A stretch of DNA of 64,000 bases from Kalmusia sp. IMI 367209 (taxonomy: Eukaryota > Ascomycota > Dothideomycetes > Pleosporales > Didymosphaeriaceae): assembly GCA_027946365.1 (NCBI GenBank), contig JAPEUQ010000005.1, positions 1,116,001 to 1,180,000 on the forward strand, given 5' to 3'. The position numbers and the translations under genes were made by a program. This document shows positions 1-11,588 of the stretch, piece by piece (within the stretch, counting starts at the first letter, position 1; every line of letters starts with the position of its first letter). The notes beneath the pieces were generated by a model. It was not told the DNA's origin, did no database searches, and worked only from the letters and a program-made list of their open reading frames with translations.

Positions 1-303
1 TAAATGCTGTGGGCGTACTATATAGCAAGCTGTGACTTGCTGCTATCGAACGGGCTCGCGCGGATGGGCGGGCTGATCTACTTGCCGGTGTCCGTGCTTA
101 GCCGCTAGAGGCTCGCTTTGAGGATAACCCTGGTCGCCAAGACGGTGCGGAGCTATTCTTGGTGCCCGCGTGCTGGGGAGTCGCCGCAGTCCAGCTGCAC
201 CGAATCCTCGGCTATACAGTCGGCCGCAGAGCCGTCAGCCTGTTTGTGCAACCTTTCGAATTCATCTCCTCCCGCCTACACTTACCGAAACCCGGCTCCA
301 ATA

Positions 304-3300
304 ATGCGTCTCCTAAGGCACGCTGGAGGCGATGAATTTGCTTTCGATGAATATTTCTCCAGTCACGATGAGATCCCTCCTTACGCAATACTTTCCCATA
401 CTTGGAAAGACGGCGAAGAGGTTACCTTCGATGAGTTCACAAATGGCATAGGAAAGAGCAAGATAGGCTACAAGAAGATTGAGTTCTGTGCGCAGCAAGC
501 AGAACGCGACGGCTTACGATACTTCTGGGTGGACACTTGCTGTATCGACAAATCGGACCCTATCGAACTTCGGAAATCGCTCAATTCAATGTTTCACTGG
601 TATCAACATGCTGCCAAGTGCTACGTTTATCTATCAGATGTATCAACACTCAAGCGGAAAGCAAGCGATGAAACTTGGGAGCCAGCTTTTCGAACAAGTA
701 GATGGTTTACCAGGGGGTGGACCCTTCAAGAGCTTCTTGCTCCAGCCTCAGTCGAATTCTTTTCTCAAGAGTGGATAAAACTCGGTGATAAAGGCTCACT
801 CAACCTACAAATCCAAAGAATAACAGGTGTTCCTGAGTCAGTACTCCAAGGAACAGCATCTCTATTCCACTTCAGTGTTAACGAGCGCTTATCGTGGAAA
901 GAGAACCGGCGCACTAAACTTGAAGAAGATGAAGCATACTCGTTACTTGGCATTTTTGGCGTTCATATAGCCCCCATCTATGGCGAAGGCGTAAGAGAAG
1001 CCTTTCGAAGACTCCTTCATGAGGTTGATAAGTTAGAAAAATGTATTCAAAATCTACACCTTACCGACCCCAGCGACGACAAAAAGCGTATTGAGGAAAC
1101 TAAGGGAGGTCTATTCAAGGACTCCTATCACTGGGTTCTCGAGACCCCTGATTTCCAGCAATGGCGTAATGAAAGCCGGTTGCTCTGGGTCAAGGGAGAC
1201 CCAGGCAAGGGGAAGACGATGCTTCTCTGTGGCCTTGTCAACGAGCTAGAGACATCGCTGACTAGGACAGATCTGCTGTCCTACTTCTTCTGCCAATCTA
1301 CAGACTCGCGCCTCAACAACGCTACGGCTGTCCTGCGAGGTTTAATGTACATGCTGGTCATTCAACAACCGTTGATGGTTTTGCATATACAGAGAAAGCA
1401 TGATTACGCAGGCAAGGCTATTTTCGAGGGTTCAAACGCCTGGGTGGCTTTGTCTGAGATGTTCACAAACATGCTAGAAGATCCAAACCTACCCCGCACG
1501 TATTTGCTTATTGACGCGCTTGACGAATGCACCGTGGACCTGCCGAAGCTGTTAGAATTCATTGTTCAGATGTCATCATCTGCGTCTTCTCACGTCAAGT
1601 GGATTGTCTCGAGCCGCAGCTTGCCAAGTATTGAGGAACAGCTCGCAAGGGCCGGAGTGACACTGAACCTCGAATTGAACATGCAGTCTATTTCTACGGC
1701 TGTCAATTCATATATCCAGCAGAAGGTGGTTCAGCTAGCAAACCGGAGGAGATATGACGACAAGACACGGAATGCTGTGCTGAACTACCTATTCTCAAAC
1801 GCACAAGACACTTTCCTGTGGGTAGCGTTAGTGTGCCAAGCCCTTGAAGGAGTCTCGAAACGGAACGTTAAGGCGAAGCTAGAAACGTTTCCACCAGGCC
1901 TTGACGCCCTATACGAACGAATGATGAAGCAAATTCGCAGCTTAGATGACGCTGATCTTTGTAAGCAAATTCTGGCATTGACTGCGACTGTCTACCAGCC
2001 TATCACAGTACAAGAGCTCGTAACGCTTGTTGAGCAGCTCGAGGATGAGGCCGATGATCCTGACTCCATTACAGAGATTATTGGCTATTGCGGCTCTTTT
2101 CTTACCTTGAGAAACAACACCATCTATTTTGTGCATCAATCAGCAAAGGAATTTGTATGCACGAAGGCGTTACACGAGATTTTCCCTTCTGGAAGGCAAT
2201 ATGCTCACGGTGTTCTACTATCCAGGTCGCTTCATGTCATGTCTTCCGCAGCACTACATCGGGACATGTATCATCTACGCAAGCTTGGGTATCCTATCGA
2301 GGAGGTTAAGCAGCCAGATCCAGATCCGCTCGCGCCATTGCGTTATTCCTGCATCTACTGGATCGATCATTTGAGTGACTGCAATCTTGAGTCAGACGCC
2401 AAACAATATTTAGGGAAAGGAGCCATTATCGATGTTTTTCTGAGTACTAAGTACCTTTATTGGCTAGAGGCCCTTAGCCTCTGCAAAAGCATATCGAAAG
2501 GCGTAAGGTCAATGGCGAAACTAGCAAGTTTGGTCCAGGTGCTGTCACGCAATGACCGCTCTGTGCAATACAAGCTAATAACATCCAGGAAAGAACAGAT
2601 GCATTTGGGCCAAATAAGCTTATATACGATGCACATCGATTTATCATGTACCACAAGGTGTCTATAGAGAATCACCCTCTTCAAACATACGCGTCGGGGC
2701 TCCTTTTCAGTCCAACGAGGAGCCTGATAAGACAGCTGTTCAAAGCAGAAGCGCCAGCTTGGGTCACAATAATGCCTAGCATGCAAGACGAATGGAGCTC
2801 CTGCTTACAGACCCTCGAGGGCCATAACGATTACGTCTTTACAGTTGTCTTCTCTTATGACTCAAATCAACTGGCATCAGCTTCCTACCACGAGATCAAG
2901 ATTTGGGATGCCGTCAGTGGCCAGTGCTTGCATACTCTTGGAGCCCATGACCGCATTAATTCGATCGCCTTCTCGCACGACTCGAAGAAACTTGCAACAG
3001 TATTGGAGGATGGAACAGTCCATGTATGGAATGTGATCGATGGCAAGTGCCTATTGACACTCCAGTGGCCAGAGAAATTCTATATTCCCGAAGGGTCAAG
3101 AGGCTCCGTCAAATTCTCGCACGATTCATCACAGCTATTGTCTACTTGCTTCTCTGAGCTAGCTCTATGGGACGTGGGCAGTAGCAAGTACTTGCAGATA
3201 TTCGAAGGCCATGACGATTTTATCAGTTCAGTGTCCTTCTCCTATGACTCAAAGCAGATCGCTTCAGCGTCAAAGGATAGGTCAGTTAAGATATGGGGTG

Positions 3301-4682
3301 TGGATAGTGGCGAATGCCTCAATACACTGCGAGATAATCTTCCCTGCCAATCAGTCGTTTTCTTGCACGACTCAACACGGCTGATCTCGTCCTCGTACTC
3401 TGGGATAATCTTATGGGATTGGAATAGTGGTAAGCGCTTACTGGTATTCGGCAATGGTGGCGGTGCCAGATCACTTGCCTTATCACACAACTCCATGCAG
3501 CTTGCATCGGCATTATATGACTCGACAGTAAGGATATGGGACGTACATACTGGCGAGTGTCTTCAGGCTCTTGAGGGTCATAACAATCATGTTTATTCGG
3601 TCTCCTTTTCCCACAACTCCACACACCTCGCTTCATCGTCAGAAGACAAAACTGTCAAAATATGGGATTTGAGTCGAGGCCAGGTTCCACAAACGCATAA
3701 TGGGCGTGGAAAACCATCAGTCTGGTCGATGGCCTTATCTCCTGATTCAACACAGCTCGCATTAGCAGGAAGAAGCACGAAAGTCCAGGTATGGAATGTG
3801 CGGAACGGCAAATGCCTATATATGCTCAAGGGCCATTCGGATTCAGTTGGCTCAGTCACATTCTCTCCAGACTCTACACAACTCGCTTCAGGCTCAAGAG
3901 ACAGAACAGTAAAGCTTTGGGATACATGCACCGGAAAATGTCTCCACACACTTAAGGGCCACCGCACTGAAGTTCGTTTAACTACGTTCTCTCTCAGTTC
4001 AACGAAGCTAGCGTCGGCCTCAGATGACAGAGTTTGTAGAATATGGGACGTTCAAACCGGAGAGTGTCTCCAGAGACTGAGAAATTGTTGCATGCATAAT
4101 TATGGTGATGGAAACATAATCGCCTTCTCCCACGATTCAAAGCAGCTGGCAGCAACATCAAATGGGAGAAGAGTCAATATATGGGATATAAGCAGTGGCT
4201 CAAGCATACAGATGTCTAAATGCGAATTTGGGAGCGATGAGATCACTTCAATATCGTTTTCTGAAAATTCGAAGCGGCTTGCCATAGGTACGAATGCCCA
4301 TACGGTCGGAATATGGGACGTTACTACTGGCGACTGCCTTCGTACGTTTCAATGTGCGAATGTAATACGCCAGATGTCTTTCGACGTCAGAAGCTCATAT
4401 CTATACACCAACATTGGAACAATTGACATCAACGCATCATCACTGGTTACAGATAGGACCTACACTAATTCCAACCTTCAAGAGCCTCGATATCGTGGCT
4501 TGGCATCATCGCTCTCATGGATAACATACAATTCGGAGGATTTGTTGTGGCTGCCTCCGGAATTTCGAGCAGATCATAGGCGATTCCATGTCGCGGAGAA
4601 AGCCGTTAGCATTATTGACAGATCTGGCAGGTTGTGGATGTATGCATTTGACCTTGACCAACTGACTATAGCTCAGGGATAA
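304..4682 (+). CDS. HET-NACHT-WD40 (HNWD/NLR-like) protein
   Basis: The coding region is join(304..2538, 2589..4682), 1442 aa. A 50-nt intron (GT at 2539, branch CTAAT at about 2573, CAG at 2586-2588) joins two reading frames that otherwise appear as separate ORFs. ATG 304 was chosen because MRLLR is the usual start of this family. An N-terminal HET domain (about 1-180) has YAILSHTW, FWVDTCCID and RGWTLQELLAP motifs. A NACHT NTPase follows with Walker A GDPGKGKT (about 298-305) and a Walker B-like LLIDALDEC (about 400). After a linker containing DAHRFI and LLFSPTRSLIR come 12 recognisable WD40 repeats (from about 819), each ending in a [VI]xxWD-like motif, and a degenerate tail. Family members such as Podospora HET-E/HET-D act in heterokaryon incompatibility as STAND-type sensors that trigger cell death. 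The repeats here are diverged rather than near-identical, so this is not obviously a fast-recombining allele. Confidence 0.85.
2539..2588 (+). other. 50-nt spliceosomal intron in HNWD gene
   Basis: The donor is GTGCTG, which is weak. A good CTAAT branch site lies 11 nt before the acceptor CAG. Removing it joins the codons ending SLVQ directly to ERTDAF in the third frame, restoring the conserved NACHT-WD40 linker. Without splicing, frame 1 stops at 2665-2667 and frame 3 is blocked by TGA at 2553-2555. Confidence 0.7.
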
Positions 4683-7060
4683 CTGTTTCAGACTGATAAA
4701 ATTCTTGTATATACGCCTAAGTATCGAAGTGTATCAAGTTCCTTCACATTTGGCGAAAACGTAAGAACAGCAACTTGAGAGCAAGCTATCCATGAAGAAG
4801 GGTATATACGAATTTCTAAGCTATTATATAGTAGAATAACTAGCCCTACTCTTCTATAGGCTTAAGCCTTAGATCCAGATATTTTCATTGTCGTATCCAT
4901 CTTCAGATTCATCCTTATCATGCATAGCTATCATACCTTTAAGTGTATATAGTATACACTCCCAATTAATAATTACGGAGAATATCAATATATATGTCAC
5001 TACTACGCTTACTAAGTAGGAAGTTTTATAACTAAATATATATATATCGTTTTATTTCTAATATATATCGGCCTTGTCTTTATAATAGCACCTTCCAGAT
5101 CCTTAATACTAAGTCATAGAGAAGTTTTATATCTTTTTATGCCTCGTCTAAGCAATCATTTATAGCTAACTAAGCGTTAATAAGATGTTAGGCGCTATAC
5201 GAGAGTCGTTGGGCCGATTATTACCTTAACGCTCTTTTAAGAATTTTGACCTTCTACGTTGATCTCAAGTTGGCTCTTAAGCCTAGAGTACGTTTACCTT
5301 ACGTTTGATTTATACCTAATGCTCAACGTAGAAATGTTTAAAATCGCGATAGTACTCTTTATATTACTCTATAGTATTGCTTCATTAAATAGGGTGGTAT
5401 TATGAGACTATATGGTATTGCTGACTCTTATACTTGATTCGTCTTGAAAGTATATGGACTATAGATGTAGAGGCTATATTTATATCTTAAACCCTGTTTC
5501 ATTCAAAGTATTCTAGAATACGTAAATGCCGTTGAAGCTGAATATAGAAGTAGTCTATGGGTCATCGTCGTCTAGTCTTCCTAAAAACAACTCTAAGATT
5601 GAGTTGAGGTAGTTCTCGAAAGCCTTAGCCATATTATTATGAGACATTCCATTTTTCCAAGGCCATTTATATCTTAGTACTAGGATCCTAAAGAGCTTTC
5701 CGCCGTCATAGAAACGTAGTAATCCCAGTGGATTCTTATGTGGAGGGGCTTATGGTGCACTCGTGGTCATTGACATTCTAATACAACCCTGATGTAGAAA
5801 AGGCCATCCTTACTCCTTAAGGAGCTAGACGCTAACCTTAAAGTGAAGTATGGTCTAATTCGAATCGTTCTCGAGTTAAATAAAAAGGTATAGCTATTTC
5901 GAATAATTAATCTCTACTTAATCATCAATACCGCCTTGTTTACAAATCTCCTCCCTTCATGATAATAAATCCCTACTATAGGTTTATATAAAGAGACCTA
6001 TAGCTAGACGCATATATACATGATTATATCCTTTAACATTAGCCTCTAGTTATGATAAAGTAAGTTCTGTAGCTAGTCTTAACTAATTTTAGACGTTAGC
6101 CTAACCCGCTTCATCATACAATTAGCTAAGATACCCGGAACGGCGTTATTGTAGGCTCGAGTTAACGGGCGAGCCTTAAGTAATTAAATAGTCGTATCGG
6201 AGCGACATTTAAGATTATAATTAATTCTACCTTACTCTTCCCTTAGTTTTTAACGAAATATCTTTAATCTAACCCAAAATCTTTAATTATTCATGAGCCC
6301 TGACGATTGAGCGGAGTAATAATGTGCCACTATTTGGATTATAAAGTTATGTACAAGAGTTACGCAGTCGACCCAAAGTAAGTCATCTCAACACGGGAAT
6401 ATAATATAGAAGGATATGGATAGTTTAAGGAATTTAGACATTATTGTGTTTATGCAACGCTCCCATAGGATATAAAAAGAAATGTGATCAAATTTAGCTC
6501 TACCTCGAAACTAGGAGCTTGCCTAAGATACCTCTCCTAAGGTTAGCTACTAACCCGTTCGATTCTAGCTCATGAGACGCTATGTTGATTTCCTACTTAT
6601 TATAGAAGGTGGAAATGAAATTCACGGTCGACTATAGCTGCTGTGAAGGCGGCGTAGCTAACGGCTTTTCGGATTTGTGGTAGGTGATATGTGGGATAGG
6701 TTGTTCAATGATAGGCATAGACAATATTATACCAATGCGTTCGAGTGCTCATGGCCGATCATCTGGAAGTAGGATAGGAAATTGTAGTCGTATATGGAGA
6801 TCTACTCACGTAACATCCCATGAGATGCCCTAAGATATGCACTACAAAGGTCGATTTCGGACAAAATCTATGGAGAATTATAGATGTTCTAAAGTTGGTG
6901 TACCGGCCACTGTGCTACAAATGTTTTAAAAACTCCACTTGTATACACCTCCGCTGGTCTGAATACCTGGTGTAGTACCCCATCGACAACAACGCCCCCC
7001 TGATATCCATCTACGCCTTCTGCTCCCCACCACCTGAGTCTCCTCCGAATCCCCCGTCAC
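4683..7060. other. AT-rich, gene-free block, probably a RIP-degraded repeat
   Basis: This 2.4-kb stretch is rich in TpA-containing words (ctatag, tatata, cttag) and carries dense stop codons in all frames. No ORF of 60 codons or more falls within it. The composition contrasts sharply with both flanking genes and is what C-to-T decay of a duplicated element leaves in ascomycetes. I could not recognise the parent element, and I saw no terminal repeats. Confidence 0.5.
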
Positions 7061-7094
7061 CTACCCGATAGTATGCGTGTTCGGTAGCGTGTAC

Positions 7095-8240
7095 TTAGTG
7101 CCTGCTCCGACCCCTACCCCTCCTGGAACCTTTCTTGGCTCTGGAAGGTCGCTTCTTGGTGGTCTTCTTACGGTGTGTGGCAGGCCTCTTCTTGTTAATG
7201 TGTTTGGGGGTCTTCTTGGCGCTCTTCTTGGTGCCGCACTTGCCAGCCTTCTTCATTGCCGCAGTGCACTTCTTGGTGGTACCGCACTTGCCGGCCTTCT
7301 TCATTGCCGGGGTGCATGTGGGCTTTTTCAACGGGCAAGCGGCGCTCTGCTTCTTGGAGCCCACAGCGCGCTTTTCGTTGCCTTTTTTACCGTCGCACTC
7401 TTGAGGTGACCTCTTGCTAGGGATCTTTGGCGGACCACAGACTCCATATTTTCCGAGAGCACGTTTTGTGGCGTGATCGCTGTTGTTTGGATCCTCATCG
7501 CTCGTATGGCCGCTGTTGTTTGGATCCTCGTCGCTCGTATGGTCGCTGTCGGCGCTGGTGCCGTCGCAGTTGATAGAAGCGTTCTCGGTGCCTTCCATGC
7601 CAGGTTGAAAAACAATGTTCCCGTCCGCGTCTTCGATGGCTATGATGTCGTCTTTACTCCTCGCACTCTTGGCCATATGATGGATCGCGGTGATTCTGCC
7701 GGTCTTGAGTCCTTCATGAAGTATGTCGATTTCTTGTGCTGAAAAAAAGGAATTTGGAAAGTTTTTGTAATCTATAGCTCCGAAGACCAGGATCGTCCCC
7801 GTGGCGACTGTTGCCAGGGCCATGGAAGCGTCCTCGCCGTCATCTTCTACCTTGTCTACATCGAATTCTTTGTACCATGGGTGATTGGGAGGGGGCTTCG
7901 AGCGATCTTTCCATTTAGGTGCAGTGATCATATTGCCATAGTAGAAATATCCAGGGTTCGTTCTCATAAATCTTGGGATTTGTTTTTTGTCTGCTCCACC
8001 AGAGTAAAATAGGTACTTATCGGTTTTCTTGTAGTGCTTCTTGAGATACGTCACATACTGCGGCTTGGTGATGGTCGGTAGTGCCTCTTTAAAATCTGGT
8101 TTGAAGCCGCGGCGTACGACCAAGGTATTATTGACGTGGTCGTCCGGTAGAGGCGAAGTAACTGCAAAGTTGAACAGCGAGAGAAGAAGCAGGAGGCTTG
8201 CTACTAGGCTCGGCCAGCCGAACCGATGAGGACGCGCCAT
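7095..8240 (-). CDS. Secreted protein with uncharacterised globular domain and Lys/Arg-rich tail
   Basis: The single exon encodes 381 aa. A signal peptide covers about residues 1-29 (a leucine-rich core before TSPLPDD), then a short pro-region ends at a dibasic VVRRG site that a Kex2-type protease could cut. Residues about 45-215 look globular, with a YLFYSGG motif and a region around FGAIDYKNFPNSFFSAQEID. An acidic linker carries two copies of HTSDEDPNNS, followed by two copies of an AMKKAGKCGT unit. The last 60 residues are almost all Lys, Arg, Thr, Gly and Pro, resembling a histone H1 tail. The function is unknown; a secreted effector or toxin is an inference. The architecture resembles the genes at 25.4 and 31.2 kb. 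Confidence 0.75.
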   Translation of the reverse strand: MARPHRFGWPSLVASLLLLLSLFNFAVTSPLPDDHVNNTLVVRRGFKPDFKEALPTITKPQYVTYLKKHYKKTDKYLFYSGGADKKQIPRFMRTNPGYFYYGNMITAPKWKDRSKPPPNHPWYKEFDVDKVEDDGEDASMALATVATGTILVFGAIDYKNFPNSFFSAQEIDILHEGLKTGRITAIHHMAKSARSKDDIIAIEDADGNIVFQPGMEGTENASINCDGTSADSDHTSDEDPNNSGHTSDEDPNNSDHATKRALGKYGVCGPPKIPSKRSPQECDGKKGNEKRAVGSKKQSAACPLKKPTCTPAMKKAGKCGTTKKCTAAMKKAGKCGTKKSAKKTPKHINKKRPATHRKKTTKKRPSRAKKGSRRGRGRSRH

Positions 8241-8618
8241 TCTCTAAGTTTGCGTGCGCCAAATGAATGTGAGATGATTCTGCTGTAGACTTGCGATCTC
8301 GTGTAGAATGAACAAAAGATAACGGTTGAAAGCGATCAGTGACAAAAGAATGACGGAAAGTGAATGGTCGAAAAGGAATGTTGATAAACGAGTGGTAGAA
8401 AGCGAATGATAGAAAGTAGTGTACTGGGAGGCAATGGCTGAGGTATCTGAATTCCTTTTGAATACCGTTACACAGGGTACCCAGAACAAGCTGAGTAGGT
8501 ATGGGTTCCCATACTAGGAAACGTTAGTGTTGCGGAGCTGCTGTGCCATAATCGGATTAACGGATGCGTCGTAGTCTTCTTTGAAAATTTCCGTAACAAG
8601 AACAATTCGTCTCGCGGA

Positions 8619-8704
8619 GGGACTGTGCCGCAACACACGGATACTGTGCCGCAACACACGGATACTGTGCCGCAACACACGGGGATACTGTGCCGCAATC
8701 AACG
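8619..8704 (+). repeat. 21-bp minisatellite, about 4 copies
   Basis: The unit is ggatactgtgccgcaacaca(c). The first copy is partial, two are nearly perfect, one carries two extra G, and the last is diverged (gcaatcaac). It sits between two divergently transcribed genes and is non-coding. Confidence 0.85.
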
Positions 8705-8995
8705 GAGTATAACCCAGCCAGAGTAATCATACATGCAGCACCAGGTGCGGAAGTCCGCCCGGGCGTATTGGGAGAAGCAACTAGGTTGTAAACAGGATCC
8801 TGGGGTCCGTAAAGCATGAAACAGCTGATACCTGCCACTCCACCTAGGTAGTCACGTGATAGCCTAGCCCGTAACGTGCGAGTAGCCGCCACGTGGCTAA
8901 CTTCTCTGCAGGAGGCAAACGGAGCAACCCTACTTTAAATTTGAAAACTTCCCATAGATCGTAGTTTCACCACTATCATCAGATCTACCACGTGG

Positions 8996-9043
8996 ACCAT
9001 CACCATCCGTCACCATCACCATCATCACCATCACCACCACCAC
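8996..9043 (+). repeat. CCATCA-type microsatellite upstream of the ankyrin gene
   Basis: Imperfect runs of CACCAT and CAC end nine bases before the ATG at 9053, so the array is part of the 5' leader or core promoter of the ankyrin gene. Confidence 0.75.
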
Positions 9044-9052
9044 GATATAGCT

Positions 9053-10009
9053 ATGTCAGAATTAATCCCGGGTATGACCAAGGCAGATTTGGTATTGCCA
9101 GGCTCTTTCATCTCGACCAGAGTTGTAGATGATGTACTGATAGGTGAGGACGTCGCCCGTCCACTCCTGGAAGCAAGCTCGTCTGGCGACGACGCGACGT
9201 TACAAAGCTTGCTATCGCAGCCAAAATGGATCAAGATAATGCTCGATTTTCCACCCATCATCTATAAAGAGAGCCGTCCACGTGAAGGTCCGGATGATGC
9301 ACGCAAGGTGTCGGCACGTGCAATCGGAAACGTCGATCGGGCTTTCAGATTAGCGGTTCAGAACCGCCATGCTGCTGTGTTATCTACACTAATGGCCTTC
9401 TCAAACCGCCAAGGCGTCCTAAGGTCCGAATTCATAGCGAAAGCGACAATGAATAAGATGATTGCCAATGAGTACGCCTGGGTATGGGAGGCACTCGCGT
9501 CTGCAGACCCAGAAATCGTCCACTTTCACTGCCACCACGGTGCGCTGGCGCTTTACGAGGCCGTGAGGCTAAAACAAACCTACGTGGTCGAGGTGCTACT
9601 CAAGTATGGGGCGGATCCACTACATCCTGTTCAGCAGCCGAAGAGACTTAGTACTTACGACTCATCTCTGATGTCTCGCGCCGCAATGTCTCAATATCCA
9701 CGCATGATCGAGATGCTGCTAGAACACGGTGCCCCTATTGCTTGTACTGCTGCGCTACATACTGCTGCAGCATTTGGCCGCCTTGATACTATGCGCGTCC
9801 TGATACAGCATGGCGCAGACTTAAACGAGGTTGACCATGAGTGGAACGAGTGGACACCTATGCATTTCGCGGCCTCAAGATGCCAAGACAAGGCCATGGA
9901 GTTACTGGAGCAAAGTGGGGCGCGCTCTGATGTGAAGGACTATGAGGACAGGACACCTGCGCAACTGCTCAAGGAGATGATACTGCTTAACGCGCGCACA
10001 AATCAATAA
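9053..10009 (+). CDS. Ankyrin-repeat protein
   Basis: The single exon encodes 318 aa. The C-terminal two thirds contains ankyrin-type units: ALYEAVRLKQTYVVEVLLKYGADPL, a MIEMLLEHGAP unit, a typical ALHTAAAFGRLDTMRVLIQHGAD unit and a final MHFAASRCQDKAMELL unit. There are about four to five repeats, and the N-terminal third is less regular. Ankyrin repeats mediate protein-protein contacts, and nothing else here indicates a substrate or compartment. There is no signal peptide or membrane segment. It is intact, unlike the genes to its right. Confidence 0.75.
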   Translation: MSELIPGMTKADLVLPGSFISTRVVDDVLIGEDVARPLLEASSSGDDATLQSLLSQPKWIKIMLDFPPIIYKESRPREGPDDARKVSARAIGNVDRAFRLAVQNRHAAVLSTLMAFSNRQGVLRSEFIAKATMNKMIANEYAWVWEALASADPEIVHFHCHHGALALYEAVRLKQTYVVEVLLKYGADPLHPVQQPKRLSTYDSSLMSRAAMSQYPRMIEMLLEHGAPIACTAALHTAAAFGRLDTMRVLIQHGADLNEVDHEWNEWTPMHFAASRCQDKAMELLEQSGARSDVKDYEDRTPAQLLKEMILLNARTNQ

Positions 10010-10322
10010 TGTGCATATTTCTGAGCAATATTATTAAACCATAGTGGAATCTAGACGCATCTTAGTTTACAGCAATAGTATATGATCAGCATTGCTTTCA
10101 GATATATGCAGCAGCCTTCGCATTACTGACGTTTTAAAATTCATTAAACGAGAGTCTTACTGGAGTGAATCTTCCGTGGATCTTTGGTGTTATTGACGGG
10201 TGCATCGGTTAGCAATGGAATAAATTCGTGTCAAATACCTCATCAGCGGACTAGGTAACGTGTTCCACCAGTCAGTGAACCACCCCTTCGAAATCGCGAC
10301 GCGTCTCTACATTGAAGCCACC

Positions 10323-11070
10323 ATGCCCACCACACAGTATACCCAGCAGCTCCAAAAAGAAGCTAGAATATCTCTCTCAGCTCAGGCAATTCAGAAAAAA
10401 CAAATCTTATGCTACAGCTCTGCTGCAAAGCTCTACAAGGTTGATCGATCAACCCTAAAGCGACGCGTCAACGGTATCCTACCTCAGGCACAAACCAATG
10501 CTCAGAAACGAAAGCTGCACCCAGTCGAGGAGTAGTCCCTTGTTCAGTGGATCCTAGACCTAGATCAACGAGGTTTTCCACCCCAGATCATCGACGTGCG
10601 AGGTGCAGACAATTTACTCGCTGCACGCGGCCATATCCTCCCCACCTGTGGGCAAGAACTGGGTATCGCGCATTGTAAAGAATCAGTCTGAGCTACAGAC
10701 AGAGTGGAATATAAAGTTTCATAGCCAGCGCGCTCGCTGGGAGGATCCTGTCAAGATCTCTGCCTGGTACAAGCTTGTAGAGAGACGTTAAATCTACGGC
10801 ATCCTAGATGAAGACACATATAATTTTGATGAGATAGGATTTATAATGGGTGTTGCTGGAACGTTAAAGCTGGTGATAAGCTCAGATATAGTAGGTAAGG
10901 CAGTATATGTATCGCTAGGTAATTAAGACTGGGTCACGATAATTAAGGCTGTCAACGCGTCTGGCTAGAGTCTGCCTCCATTTATTATCCTATCTAGTAA
11001 GCTCTACTAGGCTGGCTAGTATCGTGAGCTGTCTGCCAGCTGGTTGATAGCGTTAAGAAATTCATACAGG
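10323..11070 (+). pseudogene. pogo/Fot1-like transposase relic, 5' part
   Basis: The N-terminal part reads as a helix-turn-helix Psq/CENP-B-type domain (SSAAKLYKVDRSTLKRRVNG) from ATG 10323. A TAG then follows at about 10533, a frameshift near 10610-10640 leads to a GKNWVSRIVK segment, and more stops occur before the DDE core (YNFDEIGFIMG at about 10820, SLPPFIIL at about 10980). Several stops are TAG/TAA in place of CAG/CAA, as expected from RIP. The element breaks off around YRELSASWLIAL at about 11060, before the second catalytic Asp. It is dead and truncated. Confidence 0.7.
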
Positions 11071-11074
11071 AGCC

Positions 11075-11588
11075 AGGACAGTATTATAGAAGCATACTGC
11101 CGCACTCTTTGGGTCAACAACTTCGCTGAACGATGGCATCCCCTAGTACCACACGAGGCCCCTTATCGTGATTGCCTTTCCCTGGTCCGTCATATCTTGA
11201 GATCAGGAACTACAACTGCGGAGCTTTTCTCTCTACCAATTGTGACTCGGTGCCTTGACCACCTTCGCGAAGCTTGCTGGGGCCGAGCACTCTTCATTAC
11301 AGAGGATGGTCACTGCACGGTCGCTCTAGGAGATAAAGTGTGCCTCTTCTTTGGTTCCTCGAAACCAATCATGTTACGCCCTATTACAGGCACCACCTCC
11401 GGCCCTGCGTCAAAGTGTTCGTAATTGGGGAGAGCTATTTAAACGGTATGATATAGGGCGAGCCGATACTCGGAAAGCTACCAGAGCATCTTCGCGGTTT
11501 CCTAAATTTGAATGGACTGATGGGTTTGCGTAGTGCTGGCTTTGTGGATGTTAGGTCTGGTGAGATACTCCAAGAAGACCGAGGATGA
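11075..11588 (+). pseudogene. 3' relic of a HET-domain gene
   Basis: The frame from about 11077 shows the typical C-terminal region of large HET proteins: IEAYCRTLWVNNFAERW, a GDKVCLFFGSSKP motif and IMLRPI. It then shifts frame near 11395 and continues VFVIGESYLNGMI, an in-frame TAG, GEPILGKLP, and ends SGEILQEDRG. The N-terminal HET domain itself is absent. It abuts the transposase relic directly, so a pogo insertion or a rearrangement probably removed the 5' half. Confidence 0.7.

Larger units (their letters stand above)
8241..9052. other. Intergenic region with two short tandem repeats
   Basis: This holds the presumed promoter of the leftward secreted-protein gene and of the rightward ankyrin gene. 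A 21-bp tandem repeat (8619-8704) and a CCATCA microsatellite (8996-9043) lie in it. No coding sequence is credible; the overlapping small ORFs are created by the tandem repeat. Confidence 0.5.

Noticed and set aside
8557..8892. 111-codon minus-strand ORF with repeated CVAAQYP
   Set aside because: The repeat comes from the non-coding 21-bp minisatellite. There is no start context or domain.
8996..9043. CACCAT array as a possible CRISPR-like or structured element
   Set aside because: It is a simple microsatellite with no spacers; CRISPR arrays are not expected in a fungal genome.
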